A stretch of 42,538 nt of DNA from assembly GCA_016342595.1 (NCBI GenBank), contig JAEINY010000023.1, forward strand, positions 1-42,538, read 5' to 3'. The position numbers and the translations under genes are program-made. This document shows, piece after piece, positions 26,618-36,041 of the stretch. The DNA is from Marinilabiliaceae bacterium (GTDB taxonomy: Bacteria > Bacteroidota > Bacteroidia > Bacteroidales > Marinilabiliaceae). The notes under the pieces were generated by a model. It saw only the letters and a program-made list of their open reading frames with translations, searched no databases and was not told where the DNA came from. The number at the start of each line of letters is the position of its first letter. Position 1 is the stretch's first letter.

Positions 26618-27701
26618 AAACGTTTTGATACCTGTTGACCATGATTGTTTTTGTGTATTCTTCCCTGTAACATTGATAACCAGCCATACCGTACTTCTTC
26701 ATCACCTCATTCCTGTTGAGAAATTCCCTGATCCCCTCCACAAGAGGAGTATGCCCTTCGGCAGAAACTAAGAGTCCGGTTACTCCATCCCTTACAATAT
26801 CTTCAGGACCACCGCTTTTTGTTGAGATAACGGGTTTAGCACAAGCCATTGCCTCAACAACAACTGCACCGAAACCTTCCCTTCGACCAATATTTCGGGT
26901 AGCCAACAGCTTAAAATCCGACATCTTAATTAGTTCCGGAATATCTGATCGCTCGCCTAAAAACCGAACACAATCACTTAATCCATTATCGCTGGAAAAT
27001 TGTTTTAGTCTGGCTTCATATTCTGGTTCTCCCTTACCTACAAATAACATCACGAGTTCAGGAAACTCCTTTTTCAGTTCAATCATAGCCTGCATCATAT
27101 CCATATGCCCTTTCACAGCAACCAAATGAGCAACAGAAATACAAACGATATTCTCATTTGTCAGTCCATGAGAAGATCGCTTGGCCGGTGTTGCTGACTT
27201 GATACGACTTTCATCAACGCCAGTTGGGATGACTTCTATTTTTGCAGCATATTTTTTAAGCAGGTCCTTTTGCGCATTACTAAGACAAACAATTTTATGA
27301 GCCAATTTGAGTTTGCGATCCCATTTCTCCGGATCATAAATCAGGTTGGTTTTCTCTGCTATCCACTTGATTTTAGCAATTCGCATCACTAAACCTTCAC
27401 TATAATCCGAGGCGTAATCAAACGAATGTGCGATATCAAACTGCCCTCTTAATCGCAAGCCTTCCTTTAAAACCCGAAAAGGATATAAGAATTTCGGGCG
27501 ACGAGAAGTACGCAATGAAGCTTCAAAAACAGGAAATCTTTCTTTTAATTCAATTTCCAGCTTTGAGCCTGTCAAGTAATTAACCGCAATCGAAATAGCA
27601 TACATTTCCTCCGGCAAGGCCGTGGCAATATCAGCCAAAACAAATCTCATACCGGCGGTTTCAAGATTATTAATAGTAAACAGTAATCTTATTTTTTTCA
27701 T
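26604..27701 (-). CDS. GT4 glycosyltransferase
   Basis: 365 residues. LLFTINNLETAGMRFVLADI (6-25) is the N-terminal loop, CISVAHLVAVKGHMDMMQAM (187-206) opens domain two and EGFGAVVVEAMACAKPVIST (275-294) carries the E-x7-E motif and nucleotide-binding loop. It is a standard retaining GT-B enzyme of the repeat-unit pathway. It is the first gene after a 148-bp space, the longest gap in this half of the operon, where a secondary promoter could lie, but no TAnnTTTG match is present there. Its 3' end overlaps the asparagine-synthetase-like gene. Donor unknown. Confidence 0.9.
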   Translation of the reverse strand: MKKIRLLFTINNLETAGMRFVLADIATALPEEMYAISIAVNYLTGSKLEIELKERFPVFEASLRTSRRPKFLYPFRVLKEGLRLRGQFDIAHSFDYASDYSEGLVMRIAKIKWIAEKTNLIYDPEKWDRKLKLAHKIVCLSNAQKDLLKKYAAKIEVIPTGVDESRIKSATPAKRSSHGLTNENIVCISVAHLVAVKGHMDMMQAMIELKKEFPELVMLFVGKGEPEYEARLKQFSSDNGLSDCVRFLGERSDIPELIKMSDFKLLATRNIGRREGFGAVVVEAMACAKPVISTKSGGPEDIVRDGVTGLLVSAEGHTPLVEGIREFLNRNEVMKKYGMAGYQCYREEYTKTIMVNRYQNVYESN

Positions 27702-27849
27702 GCATATTTGTTGTTCATTTTTTACGCCATGTAACTCCCAAGATATTTTTAATCACACTCCTGACTATCTATGCAATACTTGTTTTCCTTGCACATCTCA
27801 CAGAATTAGATTGGATATCGATTTCAATGATGCATATGTTAGTATTCAG

Positions 27850-28815
27850 CTATGGTAACTTTCTCCCTCCATTTTTACCCATCAGTGCCAATGCTTTTTC
27901 ATAAACCATATCCGGGGAAATTTCCGTCAGACATTTGATATTATTTAAACAAGGACCTTTTTCATAACAATCCGCACATGCCGGACGATTTTCGATATAG
28001 TGACCATGTGAAAATTGAGTGGCAATTCCTGGTTCACTACCTCCAACAATTGCCAATGATGGTAAATCAAAAGCAGCAGCCAAGTGCAAAACACCGGTTA
28101 CCGGACAAATCGATAAGTGAGCACAACTCATTAAGGCAGCGCTTTGATGAATTGATATTTTACCAGTTAAATCTAAAAATTTGGGATGTGAAAAGGAAAT
28201 ATCTTCAATCCCATCATAGTGTAACCCGATTTTAACGATGACATTGCCATCATCCAATAGTCGGGCTGACAACTCCTTCCAATACTCAATGGGCCAATTT
28301 TTCTTATCTGATCTTGGTCCGGCAATGGTTGTAATCACAATTATTCGCTCGCTTTTTAAATGGCCCAATAATTGATCAATATAATTGTAATCAGAATCAT
28401 CAGGATAGATATAAGTTTTTAATTCCTGATCCGACACATCTTTTATCCCTACCTGATCCAGACAGTAATGCAGTATATTTCGCTTCCAGGGAAAAGCCGA
28501 CTCATAATGAAGTAGATATTTACCCATATGTGGCGTTGGTTTTTGAGGCTCTGGACTTACAAAATCAACATTCGGATTTCGATTAAAGAGAACAGGTAAT
28601 CCTGTTATAACATGAATCACGCTATGCGGATTACGCTTTTTAATTTCATGTGCCAAAGTAGATAAAAACAGATTATCGCCCAATGCTTTTGTATACCTAA
28701 ACAGGATAATCCAATTTTGCTTATAAACCGGACAGAACAAACGTTGCCACCTATATGTCAACCATTTGAACAAGTATTTAAGAGATAACTTTCGTGTTAT
28801 TGATTTTTTATTCAT
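27850..28815 (-). CDS. GT9 (heptosyltransferase-family) glycosyltransferase
   Basis: 321 residues. LGDNLFLSTLA (45-55) is the acceptor-side loop and PVTGVLHLAAAFDLPSLAIVGG (238-259, in two halves) is the GT9 donor-site motif with the invariant His. IAGPRSDKKNWPIEYWKEL (164-182) opens the second domain. Four cysteines at 280, 283, 289 and 295 form a cluster seen in a subset of GT9 proteins. GT9 members usually move ADP-heptose in LPS core synthesis; inside this locus it may add heptose or another sugar. No heptose-biosynthesis gene is in the window. It is 36 bp from the pyruvyl-transferase-like gene. Confidence 0.87.
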   Translation of the reverse strand: MNKKSITRKLSLKYLFKWLTYRWQRLFCPVYKQNWIILFRYTKALGDNLFLSTLAHEIKKRNPHSVIHVITGLPVLFNRNPNVDFVSPEPQKPTPHMGKYLLHYESAFPWKRNILHYCLDQVGIKDVSDQELKTYIYPDDSDYNYIDQLLGHLKSERIIVITTIAGPRSDKKNWPIEYWKELSARLLDDGNVIVKIGLHYDGIEDISFSHPKFLDLTGKISIHQSAALMSCAHLSICPVTGVLHLAAAFDLPSLAIVGGSEPGIATQFSHGHYIENRPACADCYEKGPCLNNIKCLTEISPDMVYEKALALMGKNGGRKLP

Positions 28816-28851
28816 TCAAGATAATCTGAATAAAACCCAGGATATACTGAT

Positions 28852-30054
28852 TTAATCCAATGGCTCCATGGCTACTTTTAGTTCCTCCAGGTATTTCTGC
28901 TCCCAAAAATCAACAGTTTCAACATTCTTCTGTTGCATGAGCACTCCCTGGTTAAGCATACTTATCAGCTTGTCGTTGATTTGTCCGGGTAGCAACTGAC
29001 GATCATCAATAACCTCTACATTAAAGAGCTCAGAGCTTGTTGAGCGCGAATCCGTTTTAAATAAAAGCACCGGACAACCAATGGAAGCTGCTCCCATAGC
29101 ACCATGTACTCGCCAGGTAATCAGCATTCTGAAAACAGACAATGTCTTCAATAAATCGTGGCTGGTGCCGGAAAGTGTTTCAACGAACGGATATTTCTTT
29201 GCCAATTGATGATGTAATTCTTTATCCACTTTATTGTGAGCAAAAAAGACAATAGGGAATCCCTTTACTTTCAATTGATTTACAATCACATCCAATGCTT
29301 TGCGACGTTGGATGATCGTTTTTTCTTTTTCTGTATCACTATTAGCGCTCTCTTCACTGTAGCTAATAACAATCTGATCAGAAACATTCTCCGGATTCCG
29401 AACGACACCCAGGTGCCTGGCTGAAAAGATAGACGGGCACGGAAGAATTTTAATGTCATCCTTTCCGTTGTTTAAAGCGCATTGAAAAAGTCGCCCGGTT
29501 TTGCTATCCCGAAAAGAACAAAATTGAACTGTGTTATAAAAGTCATTCATAAAATGAAACTCCTCGGCATATTGTCTTGCTAAAGCATCTGGTTCCCCCG
29601 TGTAAATACTGCCCACGCCAATTGCAAATACAGGCTTTTGAGGGTGATCATGCTTGATAATGTCAAAAAACTGACGGGGCCAGAAAGCATTTTTCAGGAA
29701 GGTGTATTTTTCCTTGGTAAAAAAGAATAATGGGGTTCCGGCAATGACAAAGAGGTCGATATGCTTAGCTCTTTTATAAAAGGTTTTGTTTCCTATTTTA
29801 CCTGCTAACCTAAAATAAATCTTATCTGTCAACCATTTCATAAATGTCCCCATTTGCCACCTTGGAGCATGAGTGAACCGACTTTTTCTAAAATAAAGAC
29901 TTAACCTGTTGGACTTTGAAAAATGATCGATAACGGTCTTTTTCTGCATTACTTTCTGCAGCAGATGAGTAATTCCTATTCGAATAAAATCATCACCGAT
30001 ATTCTCATAATACGTAGAAAGAAAACCTATTTTCACTTGCCCTATTGGTTTCAT
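28852..30054 (-). CDS. Polysaccharide pyruvyl transferase family protein
   Basis: 400 residues. GFLSTYYENIGDDFIRIGI (10-28) is the N-terminal loop and ITWRVHGAMGAASIGCPV (312-329) the C-terminal loop with the conserved RxHGA element (His317) of the CsaB/WcaK/pyruvyl transferase family. Members transfer pyruvate from phosphoenolpyruvate to form a ketal on a sugar; the family fold is GT-B-like, so some members may be glycosyltransferases instead. The location in a wzx/wzy locus supports decoration of the polymer, giving it negative charge. It is spaced 7 bp from the GT2 gene upstream. Confidence 0.82.
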   Translation of the reverse strand: MKPIGQVKIGFLSTYYENIGDDFIRIGITHLLQKVMQKKTVIDHFSKSNRLSLYFRKSRFTHAPRWQMGTFMKWLTDKIYFRLAGKIGNKTFYKRAKHIDLFVIAGTPLFFFTKEKYTFLKNAFWPRQFFDIIKHDHPQKPVFAIGVGSIYTGEPDALARQYAEEFHFMNDFYNTVQFCSFRDSKTGRLFQCALNNGKDDIKILPCPSIFSARHLGVVRNPENVSDQIVISYSEESANSDTEKEKTIIQRRKALDVIVNQLKVKGFPIVFFAHNKVDKELHHQLAKKYPFVETLSGTSHDLLKTLSVFRMLITWRVHGAMGAASIGCPVLLFKTDSRSTSSELFNVEVIDDRQLLPGQINDKLISMLNQGVLMQQKNVETVDFWEQKYLEELKVAMEPLD

Positions 30055-30061
30055 AATACCC

Positions 30062-31024
30062 TTATCCGATTAATCGATGATACACCCTTGAAATAAACTG
30101 ATGAACAGGCTGAGGAATAACTAGCGCTGAAAGCATCAGACATTCATAGGGAAAGTTCAAGCTTAACTTATATTTTTCTTTAACCGATCGATATACCTCC
30201 AATCGTTGACCGGCATATACCACTCTTGAAAAATTGTAATAAACTTGTCGAGTAGCGATTTTTAAAGGTTTATTGATCTTATACTTTTCTTTATAGTCTT
30301 TGGCCAGGGGAACAGCAGATTTCCAATAGGCTTCAAAATAGCGCATAAACACAAAAACTTCGTCGTTCAGTTTGGCTCCGGCAGAGGCGGAGTGACGATA
30401 ATAAATAACCGTTTCTTTATTTGTAAAGGCTATGGGATAGTTGAAAGCCAGTTTCAAATGATAACTTACATCATCATTACCCAGTGTTAAAGACTCATCA
30501 AAACCACCAATTTCCCTTGCCACTTTTGTCCTCACTAAGGTAGCCCCGGTTTGAGGCAATCTAAATAACGATTCGATCCAATCTATTGCCAAAGCACCCA
30601 CCGGATTGAGACCTTCCTGAACTACTCCCTTATCTTGAATTACAACTCTGTTTTCAGGAAGGTAAACACGTCGGGTTAAGCCATATGCCATGGCTGCTTG
30701 AGGATACTGATCAAACACTTGCAATAAAGATTCGAACTTATCAGTACAGAACTGATCATCGATATCTAAAAAGGTGATATACTCTCCTTTAGCCTCTTTA
30801 AGACCGGCATTTCGAGCAAACGCAATGCCCTGTCTGGTTTCATTGACCACTTTGATATGCTCATCTTTTTCTGCCAGTTTCCGGGCCAATTCCCCTGATC
30901 CGTCAGAAGAATTATTGTCAATAAATAAAAGCTCCCAATTGGCATAACCTTGCTGCCTCAAGGAAAGGTAAGCCGGCTCAATGTACTTCTTATGATTAAA
31001 AAAAGGAATGACAACAGAAATCAT
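30062..31024 (-). CDS. GT2 glycosyltransferase
   Basis: 320 residues. MISVVIPFFNHKKYIEPAYL (1-20) and NWELLFIDNNSSDGSGE (29-45) form the family 2 nucleotide-binding region and YITFLDIDDQF (82-92) contains the metal-binding DxD. The C-terminal half is basic and partly hydrophobic and probably membrane-associated. An inverting, GT-A fold enzyme adding one sugar of the repeat unit. Compact intergenic distances on both sides (18 and 7 bp) place it firmly in the operon. Specificity cannot be inferred. Confidence 0.9.
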   Translation of the reverse strand: MISVVIPFFNHKKYIEPAYLSLRQQGYANWELLFIDNNSSDGSGELARKLAEKDEHIKVVNETRQGIAFARNAGLKEAKGEYITFLDIDDQFCTDKFESLLQVFDQYPQAAMAYGLTRRVYLPENRVVIQDKGVVQEGLNPVGALAIDWIESLFRLPQTGATLVRTKVAREIGGFDESLTLGNDDVSYHLKLAFNYPIAFTNKETVIYYRHSASAGAKLNDEVFVFMRYFEAYWKSAVPLAKDYKEKYKINKPLKIATRQVYYNFSRVVYAGQRLEVYRSVKEKYKLSLNFPYECLMLSALVIPQPVHQFISRVYHRLIG

Positions 31025-31042
31025 AAAAGTAAGGTTAGGTGT

Positions 31043-32218
31043 TTATACTTTTTCAAGGAAATTACTTACCTCTGTATATAGACTCTCTTCACTGAAATAT
31101 TTCAAACCGATCTGCCAACCCCGCTCACTAATGACTTCGCACTTTTCCTGATCGGCAGTAATTTTTTTTATTAAATCAGCATACAAATGCGCTTCATAAG
31201 ACTTTGCCAATAAGGCACTTTCTTCGTGTTCAAAATAATTCACCATTTCACCAATTTCAGTAGAAACGATAAGCCCTTCACTAGCTGAATACTCGCAAAT
31301 TTTTTGAGGGAAACGGGCATAATCATGAACGACATTTCGCAGTGGTATCATTAAAGCTTTGGCTCCTTTATACATTTTAATCAGACCGGTATAATCCAGT
31401 CGGGTAAAGATTTTGATGGCCGGAAAATTTTTTAATTCTGATTTCAAGGTTTCTATTTCACCCAATCCTCCATTTATTACAAGGTAAAGAGATAAAGCCT
31501 CTGAAACATTTGCTTTCCGGTAAGCATCCACAACAAAATCAATGACATCTTTATAACCGTATGAACCGCAATAAAGAATATAAGGTTCTGTTGGCTCTGT
31601 TTTTATTTGCCTAAAGTATTTGAAATCGCAAACCGGAGGCAGCTTATAACATGGCTTTGAGGAAAACCTGTTTTGCACCTCTTTCTCAAGAAATCCGCTG
31701 ATCACAAAGAAGCCATCATTCCACTTTAATGCATAGTGTTCAAATAGCTTATCCTGAAATAGTTTTCGTTTATTCTGATAGCGTTCTTTTATTTCAGTTC
31801 GTTTTTCTACATAATCATATACAATTCGTACATTTAATACCTTTGATACAAACACATACCAGGTAAACAAGGACAATGAAGAAGTATAAACAATAAATAA
31901 TTTCTTCCCTTTTCTATTCATTGACCAATTAAACAATTTACCAAATTCGAATAAAAAAAGGAAATAACGTAGAACTTTTCGAAGGGTATAACTAGACAAA
32001 CCTGTGTGCAGACAACTTTCGATAATTACTCCTGAAGGTAGGCCTGACCATTTCTTTTTACCGATTTCTCTATTTAATACAACCACAGAATTTCCAGCTT
32101 TAGTCAACATACTGGTAACGGATCGATAACGATTAACTTTCGCTGAAAACGAATCAGGAAAACCTCGCATTCCCAATACAACAATATCCATAGAGCGCAT
32201 ATTACTGATGTCTTTCAT
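31043..32218 (-). CDS. GT4-like glycosyltransferase, divergent
   Basis: 391 residues from the ATG at 32218; ATGs at 32200 and 32191 would start closer to the first beta-strand (MDIVVLGMRGFPDSFSA) and are also possible. TEPYILYCGSYGYKDVIDFV (about 203-222) resembles the GT4 domain-two opening, and PQKICEYSASEGLIVST is the C-terminal element, with Glu in the usual place but a non-standard EGF-like loop. I call it GT4-like rather than assign a subgroup. It lies 10 bp after the flippase gene. Likely cytosolic or peripheral, part of repeat-unit synthesis. Confidence 0.78.
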   Translation of the reverse strand: MKDISNMRSMDIVVLGMRGFPDSFSAKVNRYRSVTSMLTKAGNSVVVLNREIGKKKWSGLPSGVIIESCLHTGLSSYTLRKVLRYFLFLFEFGKLFNWSMNRKGKKLFIVYTSSLSLFTWYVFVSKVLNVRIVYDYVEKRTEIKERYQNKRKLFQDKLFEHYALKWNDGFFVISGFLEKEVQNRFSSKPCYKLPPVCDFKYFRQIKTEPTEPYILYCGSYGYKDVIDFVVDAYRKANVSEALSLYLVINGGLGEIETLKSELKNFPAIKIFTRLDYTGLIKMYKGAKALMIPLRNVVHDYARFPQKICEYSASEGLIVSTEIGEMVNYFEHEESALLAKSYEAHLYADLIKKITADQEKCEVISERGWQIGLKYFSEESLYTEVSNFLEKV

Positions 32219-32228
32219 TCCTGATCAA

Positions 32229-33659
32229 TCATTTGGCCGTCCATCGGCCCAACACGTATGTGTAGGCCAGTTGCATTTTCTCCTTGACGAAGGCATAGAA
32301 AAAGAATGTATACAGTACTGTAAAAATGGGAATGACAAGATATTGAAAGTGATCATGTATATTACCTAACAATTGCTTAAGACCAATCATTGACAAAGAT
32401 AATGCAGCAAATATCACATACCGCGCACTGTATTTCATCCACTCCCCACCAATAAATTGATTATTAAAATACAGTCTGGCAGTTACAGCCAATACCATCA
32501 CCCCCACAATACCATAAAGATAATAATTGATATTGACGAAAATCCCCAGCAATAAAAAGCCAAGTTGCAGGAATTTTTCTGAGAATGACAAAACCAGCAA
32601 TAATTTTTTCTTTCCCAGAGCTTTGTAAAGACTGGTTGATACAGTATAAATGGAAGCGAAAGCTGTAGCGAAAGCAAAAATTCTTAGATATGGAACAGCT
32701 TCCAACCATTTTTCATTGAGTACGATCAAGATGATTTCTTCACTAAAAACGGCCATCAATCCAAAACCTAAAAATAGCAAGGGATCTAAATTACGTAAAA
32801 CAGAAAACGATGTCTTACGAAGTTTATCTTTTTCTTGTTTAACTTTTGAAAAAATAGGGAACAGTGGACGTGTAATAGGCAAGATAAAGGTATTCTTCAT
32901 GAAGGTTGGGAATGATTTACCCCGGTCAAAAAGCCCCAGAAACGAAGCGGACAGGAATTTACCCATTAATATAGTATCCAAATAGTTGAAAATTTCGCCT
33001 AAAACTCCAATGCCTAACATACTCACTCCAAAATTGAACATGTCCTTTATTTCTCGAAAATTAAAGTACAATTGTGGTATCCATCGGGATTTAGACCAAA
33101 TCAAGATGGTATACAAACCGGTGCGCGAAAGACGTTGAAATACCAGACTCCAAACACCATACCCCTGATATGCTAAAACAATACCAAATATACCGGAAGC
33201 TACATCACTGATCACCGACATCAAGGTCATGGTTTTAAAATCCAGACGCCGGTAAAAACGCATATTTTGAACCAGATTAACCGAATTGAGCAAGTATGAA
33301 AATGATATCACTTTCACAATGTTCTCCAGACGATCATCTCCATAAAAATCAGCAATCAGACCACTGATTGACACAAAAATGGCTACAAAGGCAAAACCGG
33401 TCGCCAGGTTAATAAAGAAAATAGTACTGCATTGCTTGTCTGATACGTTATCTGCCTGAATGATGGCCTGACCTAAACCAAAATCAGCAAAAATATTACC
33501 GATCCCCAGAAAAACCATTGCCATTGCTAACAGGCCAAAATCGGCCGGCACAAGTAAGCGAGCCAGGATTACTGCAACTAAGAACTTTGAACCACGCTTA
33601 AAGAGCTTATCAATAAAACTCCACTTGATGGCATTTATGCTTTTCTTTTTAAAATTCAT
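32229..33659 (-). CDS. wzx: Wzx flippase (MOP/polysaccharide transporter family)
   Basis: About 476 residues with roughly twelve to fourteen membrane segments. The N-terminal INAIKWSFIDKLFKRGSKFL and ILARLLVPADFGLLAMAMVF are typical of the lipopolysaccharide O-unit flippase branch (WzxC-like) of the MOP superfamily. It should move the undecaprenyl-linked repeat unit to the periplasmic side for polymerisation. I start at the ATG at 33659; the longer frame would begin with TTG at 33710 inside wecC and adds a non-homologous, Cys-containing leader. A 29-bp gap from wecC results. As the only flippase in the window it pairs with the Wzy-like protein at 17782. Confidence 0.88.
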   Translation of the reverse strand: MNFKKKSINAIKWSFIDKLFKRGSKFLVAVILARLLVPADFGLLAMAMVFLGIGNIFADFGLGQAIIQADNVSDKQCSTIFFINLATGFAFVAIFVSISGLIADFYGDDRLENIVKVISFSYLLNSVNLVQNMRFYRRLDFKTMTLMSVISDVASGIFGIVLAYQGYGVWSLVFQRLSRTGLYTILIWSKSRWIPQLYFNFREIKDMFNFGVSMLGIGVLGEIFNYLDTILMGKFLSASFLGLFDRGKSFPTFMKNTFILPITRPLFPIFSKVKQEKDKLRKTSFSVLRNLDPLLFLGFGLMAVFSEEIILIVLNEKWLEAVPYLRIFAFATAFASIYTVSTSLYKALGKKKLLLVLSFSEKFLQLGFLLLGIFVNINYYLYGIVGVMVLAVTARLYFNNQFIGGEWMKYSARYVIFAALSLSMIGLKQLLGNIHDHFQYLVIPIFTVLYTFFFYAFVKEKMQLAYTYVLGRWTAK

Positions 33660-33688
33660 AGGAGTGGAACAACTCTTTACCCCATTCT

Positions 33689-34906
33689 CTACTGCTTGAA
33701 AACGCCGCAAAAATCCATAATAACTTTATCTCTGATATGATTCAAACTTTTAAACTCATCATGAGCAACTAAAAATGCTACAACATCAGCATTCTCATAA
33801 GCCTCACGGTAATGTGTGAGTTTCAACACCTGATGCTCATTAATATTGGGTTCAACTAAGTAAATTATATCACCATTGGCATTTTGCATAATTTTCTGAG
33901 CAATATATTTTGCCGGAGATTCACGTAAATCATCAATATTAGGTTTGAATGCTAATCCCATGATAGCAATGGAAGGACTTTTCCCATGCTTAAGCCGGAA
34001 TTCCAATTTCGCATTCTGTATTTTTTCAGCTACCCAAAATGTTTTATAATTATTGGTTTCACGAGCTTTACCAATCATTTGTGACTCCCTGGGATAATCA
34101 GAAACGATGAAGTAAGGATCAACAGCTATACAGTGGCCTCCTACACCACACCCTGGTTGCAGAATATTAACGCGGGGATGCTTATTAGCTAATTGTATTA
34201 ATTTCCAAACATCTATGCCTGCCTTATCACATATCAAAGATAACTCATTTGCAAAAGCTATTTGAACATCCCTACTGGCATTTTCAGTTAACTTACACAT
34301 TTCTGCTGTTCTTGCATTGGTACGATGTAATTTGCCTTTGACAAACAGTTCGTAAAACTCAACCGCTTTATTCGTAGAAACTTCATTTATTCCTCCAATC
34401 ACCCGATCATTATTTACCAATTCATACATTACCCTTCCCGGTAAAACCCGTTCAGGACAATAGGCCAGGTAAACGTTATCTGTTAATTCCGGACGTTTGG
34501 TAAAAATCAAATTCCTGATTCGCTCTGTTGTTCCAACAGGAGATGTAGACTCAATAATAACCAAATCACCTTCTTTTAAAATTGGAATAATACTCAAAAT
34601 AGCCCCTTCAACAAACGAAATATCCGGTTCATGGTTGCCTTTAAATGGAGTGGGAACCACAATTAAAAAGACATCGGCAGGTTTTACTTCGGTAGATGCC
34701 GATAAAAATCCCGTATCAACGAACTCTTTAACATAAGTCAGCAGTTCAGGTTCTACAATGTGTATCTCGCCTCTATTGACTGTTTCCACAACATAAGCGT
34801 TTAGATCCATTCCATTTACTTTTATTCCGTTATGTGCAATCAGGGCACTTGTCGGTAAACCAATATAGCCAAGGCCAATTGTTGTAACTGTAATAGTGTT
34901 TGTCAT
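33689..34906 (-). CDS. wecC: UDP-N-acetyl-D-mannosamine dehydrogenase
   Basis: 405 residues, the normal length. It oxidises UDP-ManNAc to UDP-ManNAcA with two NAD+. The Rossmann motif GLGYIGLPTS (11-20), IIESTSPVGTTE (117-128), CPERVLPGR (150-158) and QPGCGVGGHCIAVDPYF (250-266, catalytic Cys259) are all present and match the WecC branch rather than UDP-glucose or UDP-GlcNAc dehydrogenases. It lies 7 bp after wecB, so the pair makes ManNAcA for the polymer. A related UDP-sugar 6-dehydrogenase specificity is possible, but the wecB neighbour favours ManNAc. Confidence 0.93.
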   Translation of the reverse strand: MTNTITVTTIGLGYIGLPTSALIAHNGIKVNGMDLNAYVVETVNRGEIHIVEPELLTYVKEFVDTGFLSASTEVKPADVFLIVVPTPFKGNHEPDISFVEGAILSIIPILKEGDLVIIESTSPVGTTERIRNLIFTKRPELTDNVYLAYCPERVLPGRVMYELVNNDRVIGGINEVSTNKAVEFYELFVKGKLHRTNARTAEMCKLTENASRDVQIAFANELSLICDKAGIDVWKLIQLANKHPRVNILQPGCGVGGHCIAVDPYFIVSDYPRESQMIGKARETNNYKTFWVAEKIQNAKLEFRLKHGKSPSIAIMGLAFKPNIDDLRESPAKYIAQKIMQNANGDIIYLVEPNINEHQVLKLTHYREAYENADVVAFLVAHDEFKSLNHIRDKVIMDFCGVFKQ

Positions 34907-34913
34907 GCTTGCT

Positions 34914-36041
34914 TCAGGTTAAATTAAAAGATTTCATAAAAGCTATAATTCTTTGTGATGCTTTACCATCACCATAAGGATTATGAAGTTGACTCATCAT
35001 CTTGTACTTGTCTCTATCTGTTAGCAAACACAATGCTTCATTCACAATTTTTTCTTTGTTGGTTCCAACCAATATCACGGTACCCGCCTTAATAGCTTCG
35101 GGGCGTTCGGTAGTATCGCGCATGACCAATACAGGTTTTCCTAAACTCGGTGCTTCTTCCTGTACACCACCACTATCGGTGATAATTATTTTTGCCACGG
35201 ACATCAACCACACAAACACTTCATAAGGTTGTGGATCAATTAATTTCACATTAGGTATATCTCTAAGCATTTCAAATACTGGCTTTTGAACATTAGGATT
35301 CAAATGCACCGGGTAAACAATATCACCATCAAAGTTCTCAGCAATTATGCGCAGGCCTTCACAAATATTTAAAAATCCTTCCCCAAAATTCTCGCGGCGA
35401 TGTCCTGTAACAAGAATCATCTCTTTATCAGCCTGTAGTATTTTTTTGACAGCATTAATTCCAGTATGATCAGTTAAACCCTGAACTTTCTGAACACTGT
35501 GCAACAATGCATCAATAACAGTATTACCGGTTACCACAATTCGATCACCTTTCACTCCCTCATTTAACAGATTTTGTTTCGACTGTTCAGTAGGAGCAAA
35601 GTGAATATCAGTCAATCTTCCGGTTAATTGACGATTCATCTCCTCAGGAAACGGTGCCCATTTATTAAAGGTACGTAATCCAGCTTCTACATGACAAACT
35701 TTTGCACCACAGTAAAAGGCAGCTAAAGCACTTGCCATAGAAGTCGTTGTATCGCCATGTACAAATACAAAGTCGGGTTTAAACTCTTCAAAAATGCTTT
35801 TCAGACTCACCACAATATCAGCTGTTAATGAATACAGATTCTGGCTTGGTTTCATCAGGTTTAAATCATATTCCGGTCGGATATCAAAAAAAGATAAAAC
35901 CTGGTCGAGCATTTCCCGGTGCTGAGCAGTGACACAAACTCTTACATCAAAATGACTTTTTTCCTGTTGAAATTCTTTTACAACAGGTGCCATCTTAATG
36001 GCTTCCGGGCGGGTACCAAAAACGATTAAAACTTTCCTCAT
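34914..36041 (-). CDS. wecB: UDP-N-acetylglucosamine 2-epimerase (non-hydrolysing)
   Basis: 375 residues from the ATG at 36041, preferred over 36080 because MRKVLIVFGTRPEAIKM is the canonical family start and a GGTGA sequence lies upstream; the longer form adds an Arg-rich leader. It interconverts UDP-GlcNAc and UDP-ManNAc. Motifs: GTRPEAIK (9-16), HGDTTT (95-100), EAGLRT (119-124), GHRREN (213-218), SGGVQEEAP (290-298) and TERPEA (311-316). It is the first gene of the long minus-strand operon, with a 681-bp upstream region that should contain the main promoter, although no clear consensus was found. Confidence 0.95.
   Translation of the reverse strand: MRKVLIVFGTRPEAIKMAPVVKEFQQEKSHFDVRVCVTAQHREMLDQVLSFFDIRPEYDLNLMKPSQNLYSLTADIVVSLKSIFEEFKPDFVFVHGDTTTSMASALAAFYCGAKVCHVEAGLRTFNKWAPFPEEMNRQLTGRLTDIHFAPTEQSKQNLLNEGVKGDRIVVTGNTVIDALLHSVQKVQGLTDHTGINAVKKILQADKEMILVTGHRRENFGEGFLNICEGLRIIAENFDGDIVYPVHLNPNVQKPVFEMLRDIPNVKLIDPQPYEVFVWLMSVAKIIITDSGGVQEEAPSLGKPVLVMRDTTERPEAIKAGTVILVGTNKEKIVNEALCLLTDRDKYKMMSQLHNPYGDGKASQRIIAFMKSFNLT

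Noticed and set aside
33660..33710. N-terminal extension of Wzx beginning at TTG
   Set aside because: The frame overlaps wecC and gives a leader unlike other flippases; the ATG at 33659 gives a normal start.
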